Part shown: positions 56,125 through 64,000 of the stretch, in pieces
How the letters are laid out: each line of letters begins with the position of its first letter
Position numbering within the stretch: position 1 is the first letter of the stretch
Assembly (NCBI GenBank): GCA_030267565.1
Contig: BRXU01000014.1
Location: 2,206,001-2,270,000 of the forward strand
Reading direction: 5' to 3'
DNA: 64,000 bases
Source of the DNA: Pleodorina starrii
Taxonomy: Eukaryota; Chlorophyta; Chlorophyceae; Chlamydomonadales; Volvocaceae
The notes under the pieces: generated by a model
Seen by the model: the letters and a program-made list of their open reading frames with translations, nothing else
Database searches by the model: none
Told to the model about the DNA's origin: nothing
Position numbers and translations under genes: made by a program

Positions 56125-59100
56125 CTACTTCTCCGCCACGAAGGTACCGTGGAACCTGTACGGCACTGGGAACGGCAGCGCCGCACGTGCCAGCTCCTCC
56201 ATGCTCGCCGCATCCAGCACCACCAGACAGCTGCTGCCATCTGACAGCACAACGGGCGACAGCAGCACGCCGTCGTCCTCCGCTGACCCACCGGGCCGCG
56301 GCACGAAGGAGGGCTCGGCTGCGGAGGCGGAGGCGGAGGCGCGAACGGGGCAGAGAAAAGGAAAGGAATTAAAAGAAGGGTAAGAAAAATACTGCAAGTC
56401 AAGATATGCAAAGCTGACTGACCAACTGACCGACAGACTGACTGACCCACAAGGCAGGCTCGACCCGACCCGACCCGACCCGACCCGACCCGACCCGACC
56501 CGACCCGACCCGACCCGACCCGACCCGACCCGACCCGACACGCACATGAGCACGCCCACGCAACGCACTTCCACACGCCCGACCACACGCCCGCCCACAC
56601 ACGCACGCACATGGCATCCCCCCCGGCTGGTGCCACAGGCGGCTGCTGCCTTCCACCAGGTCGTGTCGGGCCAGCGCGTTGCCCATGTTGGTGGGCCGTA
56701 CGGCAGCGGTGCCGTACGCGTAGCGGTACGGCTTCCCGCGGAACCTGCGCAGCCCGGCGCGCAGGCCGGGAGAGGCAGTGACGGGGCGGGGCGGGCAGTG
56801 ACGGGCGCGTGCGCGTGACGATGACAAAACGACCCGTTACGGCAGCACGCAGCGCCCGACGCACCTAGTACGACACATGCTTCGGTTTTGGGTTTCGTGG
56901 GTTACGCGGGTTGGCGGGTGGCTGGGAAGGTGGGTGAGGGGTTGACATCTTTATCAAAGCCGCGAACCGGAAGGGGCAGCAACAGCAGCAGCAGCAAGCG
57001 CACGCACGCACCTGGGGTTGAAGGCGGGGAACTCGTGGAAGTTGCCGTACGCGTCCTCGTCCTTGAGCAGCGGCGTGGGGGCGGCCAAGGCGGACTGACC
57101 CACGGGTCGGCCGGACGCGTCGCGCAGGGGGATGGTCAGCCGCCGCAGCCGGCTGGGCGACACCTCTGCATCGCGACTCGAGGGGGGGGCACGAACCGGG
57201 GGCGGTGAAGCAGTGAAGCAGTGCCAGTCGTGCAGGAACAGCCTCAGGACAAACGCAATGCCACACTCTTGCCGGCAGCCAATCCGACGCCACTCCACTC
57301 TTTACGCCTCATCCCTCACACACAATATCTCGGCGGTATCCCAGCCATCGCACTTCGGTGGGAGACATCGCAATTCGAAGGCATCGCACTGCCGGGGAGG
57401 TCAGGACAGCGCGGGGCGCTGTGGGCCGCAGGCCATGCCTCGTCCCGTGTTCCCGGGTTGGCTAGACGCTGGCCATTTGTCTCTTTGGGGTTATGCAGGA
57501 ACAAGTCGCGGGCCTAGCGACGGTGCATGACGCATGGCGGCATGGGCCCACCACCGAGTGCAGGAAGGAGTGGAGTCGCGGGCGTCTGGGACGAGCCCTC
57601 CCTCGTCCCTCCCCTCCGCTCAGTCGCCCGCCCCGCCCCTCACCCTCACCCTTGCCGGGGAAGGCGTTCAGGCGCTCCAGCGACAGGTCGTTGAGGATCT
57701 CCGGATCGTCATACACGCTGAAATCGACGCAGATCTCGGTTCCGGAGCCAGAAGCGGCGGGGCTCTCGAAGGCGTTGGCGAAGTGGAACGTGAACAGCGG
57801 CGGCGCGGTGTGAGTCACCACCTGTGGGACACGGCCGGGACAGGGGCCAGGGCGGGAGGGAGGAATCGAGCAAAGCAATGCAAGGCGGGCCGTCTCAATA
57901 TGCCCGCACCTGAACCACAACCCGCCTTGCCTTACAACCTTCTACTCAAACCCTTGTGCGCCCCCTCCGAGCACATATACACACGCACGCTCGTCGCCTT
58001 CGACTCGGGCTTTCAATTTGAGCACAATACGAGCAGGGAGCAGGCGCGTGTGCCGCATATATTTGTGTATGCCCTCCCTCCCTCCCCGCCTCCCTCCCTC
58101 CCTCCCTCCCCGCCTCCCCTCCTCACCCCGGAGCCATCCAGTGCGATGACGTGCACCCGCGTGCCCTCCTGCGGGGGGAGGGGGAACATGGGTACATGGC
58201 AGGGGGGAAAGAGAGAGAGAGAGGGGGCGAGGGGCGATGGAGCATAACGACACAGGCATGCAAGAAGGGATCGGAATATGTCAGGCCACAGGGCGCAACC
58301 CGGAACCATCCGCCCCCATCACCCCAGCCCCCGCAGCCCCCGCACCTCCGGCCGCCAGTCCATGAATGTGTATTGCCTCGGCTCCCCGAGCACCAGTGAG
58401 CTCATGCTCATGAACAACGGGGGCTCCACCACCACCAGGTGATGGGAGCTGATGGCCATATCGTGAACCCAGCAGGGCGCCAGAGGATCGCGGTCGCTGC
58501 GGAGGGGGAGGCGGGAGGTAAAAAGGAAATACCGCAGCGGGAGAGAGGCGGGAGGGAGGCGGGAGGGAGGCGGGAAGGAGAGGTGGGAGGGAGGTGGGAG
58601 GGAGAGGCGGGAAGGGCGGTTACGCAAAGAGTCGAATGGGGGGGAGTTAAATTCACAGCAGAGGGGTGGTTCAAACAGAGGCGGGGTTTACGACAATGTA
58701 CGGCAGCTCGTCCTCACCGCACGAACGCGATTTGCTGGCGCTGCAGGGTGACGGGGTCCTGGCGGTACACGTGGTAACCGCCCAGCGGCAGGCTGCGGGT
58801 GAAGTTGATCACGGAGCCGTCGGGGGCGGGCTTGGGGTGCGCGGTGGTGAGGTCGCCCGCCAGGCCGTCGCCGTACTCCACCTGCCGTACGGTTGCCAGC
58901 GTGCTGGGGTCCACCAGGTAGGCGGCAGTGCGGGCCTCTGTAATGACGGGGGAGGCGGGGACGGGGACGCGGATGTGGTCGTTGTTATTGTTGTGGTTGT
59001 TGTTACTTCTTGTTACAAAGAGTGTTTGTTGTTACGGTATTGTGATTATTAACTACAGTGCGACTATGTTCGGATGATTTTGAAGGTGCCCACACGGTCC

Positions 59101-61051
59101 CTAACCGCCAAGTCCGTTTAGGGCGAGGGTGACGGCGGGGCGGCGGCCGCCGGCGCCGCCTCCGCCTCCGCCGGCGCCGCCTCGTGCCAGTCGTATACGT
59201 GTACGGCACGGTATGTACGACAGGCTAGCCGCACGTCCTTCGTGCTTCTTCCCACCCGCTCACCGCTGAGTGCCAGCAGGCGGTCCCCCGGCAGCGGGAT
59301 GAGGTTGACGGAGGCGTTGTCTGTGAAGGCGCGCCCCTTGCTCATCTGTACCGCATTTAAGGGTCGGGGCCGCACCGGAGGGTCAGGGCCGCATGAAAGA
59401 GTCAGGGCCGCGTGAAAGGACGATTTCAGGACACCGGCCCAAGTACCGACAGGGCGGAACCCCTTTACGGCGACACACCCCTTCCTGGGTTTCACCTGGG
59501 TTTCACCTGGGTTGCCTCCTGTCGATGTTCCCGGCAGCGCTGCAAACCTCGACAATCCCGGGGGAGCTCTGCTACCCCGGGGGGAAGCTACCCCGGGGGG
59601 GGGGAGCTACCCAGCTCCTTCGCTGCGGGCTCGTCTGTACCACCCGCCTGTACCACCCGCTGCGGGCTCGTCTGTACCACCCGCCTGTACCACCCGCTGC
59701 GGGCTCGTCTGTACTACCCGCCTGACGTCTGCCTGACCCATCGCCATCGAGTTGTGGTCTCTCGACACTACCACAGTGCCCAGCTGTCCGGTTGCGCAGT
59801 CAGTGCACAATCACCGCCCACTCAACACAACACCACACAACACCACACCACACAGGCGCCCAGGTAGGCAGCTACCCAGGGCTACCCAGGGCTACCCAGG
59901 TAGCGCTACCCAGGGGCTGCCCTAACCCACCAGCGCCATCAAGTTCTCCAGCACTGCCATCGCGCGACCCACGGGTCCTTCCGCGGGCACGGGCGTCGCG
60001 AACTCCCGGTACTTCATGCGGCCGCTACTCCGGAAATTCCTGCGCGAGTACGTCGGTTTGGGTCACATGCCCTGCTGTTATTAAGTCGGCTTTGTTGATA
60101 ACCGCCCAGCAGCGCCCGCCCCCACGCCCTGCACCACACGACCTCGTGCCGCCAGCGGTGTACTGCTGTACCGTGCAAGGCCCCGGCGCCCCTTCCTCAC
60201 ACAAGCCAGCCCAGCCGGCCCTTCGTAGTTCTTAACCACCGCCCGCCTCCGCACCCAAACCCAAGCACACAAACACAAACGCCCTGCTCGCGTCCCACAT
60301 GCCAACGCACCTCAACGCGGCTCAACCCGCCCAAAATGCACCGCAACGCACCTCAACTCGCCCAAACCGCACACACCGTCCGCCCCCGCCCCACCTGTAT
60401 GCGTCCGAGTCCAGGAAGCGCTGGTTGGCCGCCACCCGCCCCGTCTGCCCGTCCAGCCGTATGCGGGTGAGGCAGGCGTACCCGTCGAACATGTGCTGCA
60501 TGCCTCGGTAGTCACCACTGCCGTTGACCAGCAGACTGCCGCGGAGCCAGGTGGGCAGGCGGCCGGACACCAGCGGCGCATCGGCCTCGGAGATCTGGAG
60601 TGAGGAGCCATCACCGAGGTGAGGACAAGTGACAGCGACAGCCGAGGCGAGGCGGGAGGGAGTTGCGGTGGGTGGGTGGTTCATGCAATGCGAGGGGTGG
60701 GTTGATGCGGTTGATCTTCAGCCAGCTGTTCCTGGAAGCGTAAGGTGTCGATGGACGCGGCTGGGTTGTATGGACCGGCTTGCCGTCCGGCTAAGGAAGA
60801 GAGAAAGGGCTTACCTGCTCCTGCGCAAGGTCGAAGACCGCCCGCCGGGCTTCCTGGCTGACGTAGCTAGGGGCCACAGCGGAACTGCTGCTGACCGCCT
60901 TGGCCACGGCAGCCGCCGTCGTAGAGCTGTGGAGGCCCCTTGACCCCGCAGAAGCATGCCTTTGTGCAGGAAGGCCCGCGACCTGGAGCGCTGGACAAGC
61001 GTGTGGCCTTTGTGCACGATGGCAGGAGCCGAGCGAGCGCTGTTGATGCAT
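56125..61051 (-). CDS. CCD8: Carotenoid cleavage dioxygenase, CCD8 subfamily
   Basis: Eleven phase-consistent exons: 61051-60815, 60594-60395, 60039-59931, 59345-59264, 58937-58718, 58496-58346, 58168-58127, 57821-57650, 57165-57012, 56744-56611 and 56318-56125 (TAG); about 564 aa. The Arg/Ser/Ala-rich first exon resembles a plastid transit peptide. The beta-propeller begins WLRGSLLVNGSGDY, HMFDGYACLTRIRLDG, RFLDSDAYR. The four iron-binding histidines are present: TTAHPKPAP, CWVHDMAIS, FTFHFANAFE and YRFHGTFV. Residues placing it with CCD8 rather than other CCDs include RVHVIALDGSGVVTHTAPPL, EVSPSRLRRLTIPL, KPYRYAYGTAAVRPTN and PSFVPRPGGSAEDDGVLLSP. Plant CCD8 makes carlactone, the strigolactone precursor, from a CCD7 product; whether that holds here is inference. 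Introns carry the CCGCTGCGG motif (58532-58540), a (CCGAC)n array and short tandem repeats. Confidence 0.88.
56461..56539. repeat. (CCGAC)n pentamer array
   Basis: About sixteen uninterrupted copies in the intron 56610-56319 of the CCD8-like gene; GGGTC on the sense strand. Confidence 0.95.
59626..59724. repeat. Tandem repeat, three copies of about 37 bp
   Basis: CTGCGGGCTCGTCTGTACCA followed by CCCGCCTGTACCACCCG, repeated about three times in the intron 59930-59346 of the CCD8-like gene. A second short array (GCTACCCAGG units) lies at about 59870-59915. Confidence 0.85.
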
Positions 61052-61895
61052 GCTGGACAATTGACCAGCAGAAACAGTAAGTTATAGCGGGGTTCACAAA
61101 ATGAAGCAGATGATACTAAAGCCCAAAACGTAGTTTCCAGGACCTGTGAAATCTCAGTGTTCGGTTTTCTTATCCAGTTGCTGGTTTGACAACTGAAAAA
61201 GGCACTTGTGATGATGATGAGTAAAAGAACGAACGAAAGAACGAATTGTTACAAAATAATCGAGTGGTTCCGGAGCGACTTAGTGTTCAACTCGAACCGT
61301 TGCTTCTGGCTGTACTGCATCGATAATAGCAGTACACTGCAAGTTGCGCATTCCGGAAATTGCAATCGTGATCCGCTTGCAGGAGCCCACGTCCTCTTAA
61401 GGCGGTGCACATTACCCGCGTTCCCGACTTCATAGCCTTCACCTACGCGCGCCTGAGGATGGCCGGCTCGCTGGTCCCGGGTCCCACGGCCCGGCCCTGA
61501 CGGTGCAGTATTCGCGGCAGCCTTACGCGTCACAGCGGGCTGCTTGTATAGTCACTCTACGCCGTTTACACTGGTGCCAAGATCGTTTACACTGGTGCCA
61601 AGAGACTGTCAACTGTTTCCATCCGCTCAGATGCCGCGCAGTGCTGTCCCTTTCCTTTTCCTGCCTACATACGCCAGAGCTCTGACATGAGGAAGCTGGT
61701 TAGGATTCAGATCCAGACATCAAGCTTGACAGTTGACGTCGTATTTCGAAATGTTACGACTCGCTATACTGTCGTTGATAAGGTATATCGATTTTCGGGT
61801 TTTGTAGCTACATAGGGTGGTTGCTGCGAGGCTGTGGGCATTAAGGCCTTAGCGATAGCTTTCGCGGTAGCCGGCCCTCACCATAAATTTTAACA
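61052..61895. promoter_or_regulatory. Divergent promoter region between CCD8-like gene and 61.9-kb gene
   Basis: About 840 bp, AT-richer, between opposite ATG codons. A doubled TTTACACTGGTGCCAAGA segment occurs at about 61567-61602. No convincing ORF. Confidence 0.5.
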
Positions 61896-62608
61896 ATGGA
61901 CATTGACCTTGCGTCCGACCAGCTGGGCTCTCTCGTAGAGGAAGCATCGAAGCGTCTTAACGCTCTTTTGGAACACAAAAATGTCAAAGCTGCAAAGGTG
62001 CAACTTGTGACGGATCCGGGAAAAATTTTGACCGGGCAGCTACGCGAGGCTTACGCGCAGTACATGGATGCGGTGCGCGAGCACCAGCAGCTCCTCCATT
62101 TATTGACACAGCGAATGCTGCTTGAACAGCGGGAGAGAGTGGAGCCGGCCCCAAAGAGGCAACGCATGGTCCTGCCGGACTACGATTGCCGGACTACGAT
62201 TACTAGAACCGGGTGCGCTGACACATGCGCATATTGTCATATATAGTGGGGACAGCGGCCGCAGTACAGTCAGCAGTGCTCGCAACGCATGGACTGGTAC
62301 CAAGGAGAGCTGTGAAAGGAGATGCAGGGAAGAACTCTGAAAGAAGAACTGCTGGTGGTTGCGAAAGGCTGAAGTCACGGAGAAGAACGCCGGACGGTAC
62401 GCCAACGACCTCAAGCGTATGTGCAGGTCTGTCTGCAAGGATTTGAAGACTACCCCACGCAGCCCCGTATTTAGCGCGGACATCCTAGGAGGCCGTCAGC
62501 TGCATGAGAGCACACCCTGTGTATCCTCGGGCTTTAGGGAGCTGTTCAATTATCGCAAGCAACTTGCAACGGGCGCCAAAGTGGGCTGTTCTAGGTTAAT
62601 GGACGTGT
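61896..62608 (+). CDS. Unrecognised small protein gene, probably two or more exons
   Basis: ATG at 61896 in the context AACAATGG opens a frame for MDIDLASDQLGSLVEEASKR and a further helical, charge-rich sequence (QLREAYAQYMDAVREHQQLL) ending near a basic PAPKRQRM. A second coding-looking stretch, AEVTEKNAGRYANDLKRMCR and on, runs from about 62368 to the TGA at 62606-62608. Joining the two (for example 62168 to 62368) keeps phase 0, but the donor is weak. If unspliced, the first frame ends at 62246. No known domain is seen; the first part may form a coiled coil. GC content is lower than in the genes to the left. Confidence 0.45.
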
Positions 62609-62629
62609 GAAACATGGTAGACCGAGCAG

Positions 62630-63133
62630 ATGAAGTTGCTAGAACTCGCGGCCGTAGTGGCCACTCCCAACGTAATCGATCACAAATTGGACTTGGAGCG
62701 TCGCTGCGTTCTATTCATTTCAAGCAATTCTCCCAGCGAGACGCGCGGTGCGGGTAACACGTGGCCTGACGACCCGTGTGACGGCACTGTGCACATGAAA
62801 GTGATCGGGTACATGTCCAACACAAAGCACACACCGAAACAGAAGGACAAGGATGAACAACAGTGCCAAGCTGCGCAAGTTGGCCGCAAAAAAGTTGTGC
62901 CCGACGGCAATATTCCCACACACCTGCGGCACGTTCGGAGCATACTAGAGAGAAGCAAGGAAGCCGTAAATATATGTTGTAAGGTCATCATGAACACGCC
63001 GTATGCGTGTTGGACGCTAGGTCATGGTCTGAAGTCCGCCGGAGCGTGGTACCCACTTAGCATGCACACCTGGCACCTAATGATCTCCACCGTAGCAGGC
63101 TGGGTCCCGGGCAACCCGAAACGTACTCTTTAA
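62630..63133 (+). CDS. Open frame of 167 codons, unrecognised
   Basis: ATG at 62630, TAA-type end at 63133. The protein is hydrophilic in the first half, with no low-complexity runs and no recognised domain. It lies between the 61.9-kb gene and a helicase fragment in a lower-GC zone and may be part of a decayed mobile element or chance. Confidence 0.2.
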   Translation: MKLLELAAVVATPNVIDHKLDLERRCVLFISSNSPSETRGAGNTWPDDPCDGTVHMKVIGYMSNTKHTPKQKDKDEQQCQAAQVGRKKVVPDGNIPTHLRHVRSILERSKEAVNICCKVIMNTPYACWTLGHGLKSAGAWYPLSMHTWHLMISTVAGWVPGNPKRTL

Positions 63134-63254
63134 ACCCATGATGTACGCTTGGGCTATGCCGGGCGAACCAGTATTACTAGCATTCATAGGCGTTCCAGCG
63201 TGGTCGCTATTATTGAACACACCACACCCATTGTACGACGGCAAGATGTAGCGG

Positions 63255-63869
63255 CTACGAAGGTGCGGGGGGTAGTTTGACGGGAATGATATGTTGCGGA
63301 AGGAGTTGGCCCACGATGCTAAGATTTGCCCGGGTTGTGACTCTTGACAGCATGACGTACAGCAAGCCGGGGGTGAAGGCGTCTGACATGTGGACGAAAC
63401 ATCGGCCGGTGATTGTTGCGCCCTGCGCTCGGTGTGCCGTCAGGGCGTATGCCAGGGCCAGGGGGAAGGTCGCCTTAAAGAAAGAAGTGCCGCCGAGGTG
63501 TATAGATGCAACCCGAGAGCGTGTGACTCGAATGATGTGGTTGTTGTGGTGTAGCCGCACGGTGATAGATTGGAGGTGGTCGGAGTTGGTGCGATGGTAG
63601 TTTAGTTCCACAACCGTGCTTGTGCTGCCATTTGCAGCTCCCTTGCCAACGTCGAGGTTACGGGTGAGGATGACCTTTGCGCCTATGGCGACCTGCAGGA
63701 AAGGCCCCATGTACGTGATGCCTTTCGATTTGTTCATCCACTTGTTTAGCGTCTCCCCAAACGTGGCGTACTTTGGCACCGTGTCACCCAGCATTATGAG
63801 CATGCTGCGCATGGTCCCTGTTGGGCACGGCAAGTTGCGTCGGATGTAACATAAACACACATTATGCAT
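63255..63869 (-). mobile_element. PIF1-type DNA helicase C-terminal fragment, probably from a Helitron or similar element
   Basis: ATG at 63869, TAG at 63255; 204 aa. It shows the C-terminal motifs of PIF1/RecD-like superfamily 1B helicases: VAIGAKVILTRNLDVGKGAA then NGSTSTVVELNY (domain 2A/2B), FPLALAYALTAHRAQGATI (motif V) and GLLYVMLSRVTTRANLSIVG (motif VI). The Walker A and B motifs that should precede them are not in this frame; a stop lies just before the ATG, so the rest is spliced, lost or beyond the right edge. GC content is near 50 percent, unlike the neighbouring genes. Helitrons encode a Rep protein joined to such a helicase and are known in Chlamydomonas. No Rep domain or element ends were found here, so a cellular PIF1-like gene is not excluded. 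Confidence 0.65.
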
Positions 63870-64000
63870 TTAAAAACCTGTTAACAGTACTTGCTTTACT
63901 GTTAGGCGCAGATTATCATTCATAGCGCGGGGCACGCGGGAAGCAAAGCCGTGGCCCGACGCAAGCAAAATATGTATCGGTCAGACTGAAAGTGCATAAC

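Noticed and set aside
54961..56244. 427-codon plus-strand frame
   Set aside because: No domain; its end overlaps the CCD8 last exon in antisense, and the sequence is Pro/Thr/His-rich intergenic DNA.
1..64000. Bacterial or plasmid origin of the window
   Set aside because: Spliced genes with consistent phases, OPR and pinin families, and TGTAA signals all indicate a green-algal nuclear genome.

Overview
The window is nuclear DNA of a green alga, most likely a volvocine (Chlamydomonadales) species. It is GC-rich, its genes are split by many GT-AG introns with GTGAGT/GTGCGT-type donors, its proteins carry long Gly/Ala/Gln low-complexity inserts, and TGTAA poly(A) signals follow some genes. One gene encodes an octotricopeptide-repeat (OPR) protein, a family expanded in these algae. 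The exon models below were joined by hand so that every splice phase agrees; they have not been tested with transcripts.

Layout, left to right. (1) A pinin-like splicing factor on the minus strand, 3' end off the left edge (60-4042). (2) A very large F-box/leucine-rich-repeat protein on the plus strand (4664-13680). (3) A less certain stretch (13.7-17.7 kb) with an unrecognised five-exon plus-strand gene at 15874-17726. (4) A minus-strand gene joining a GINT1-type N-terminal domain to a DUF1647-like putative glycosyltransferase domain (18026-23106). (5) A SET/RuBisCO-LSMT-like protein on plus (23647-29277). (6) An MCUR1/CCDC90-type (DUF1640) mitochondrial membrane protein on minus (30962-33840). 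(7) A 3203-bp direct tandem duplication (33688-36890 and 36891-40093) that copies the start of the MCUR1-like gene, the divergent promoter and the first three exons of the OPR gene. The complete OPR gene begins in copy 2 (37625-44698). (8) A metal-dependent amidohydrolase on minus (46075-54391) whose fourth intron is almost wholly a 3.2-kb array of about 265 copies of a 12-bp unit. (9) A carotenoid cleavage dioxygenase of the CCD8 subfamily on minus (56125-61051). (10) A right-hand part of lower GC with a small unrecognised plus-strand gene (61896 on) and a PIF1-type helicase fragment on minus (63255-63869) that is probably transposon-derived.

Genes are mostly arranged head to head: pinin with F-box, GINT1-like with SET-like, MCUR1-like with OPR, and CCD8 with the 61.9-kb gene. 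Each pair shares an AT-richer promoter region of roughly 0.5-0.8 kb. The genes do not form one pathway; this looks like an ordinary gene-dense stretch of algal chromosome.

The more unusual features are in the non-coding DNA. They are a recent-looking tandem duplication, a giant intronic minisatellite, short repeats at the 3' ends of several unrelated introns in the sense orientation (introner-like), and a dispersed GACCC-N2-GGGTC inverted repeat found in exons and introns.
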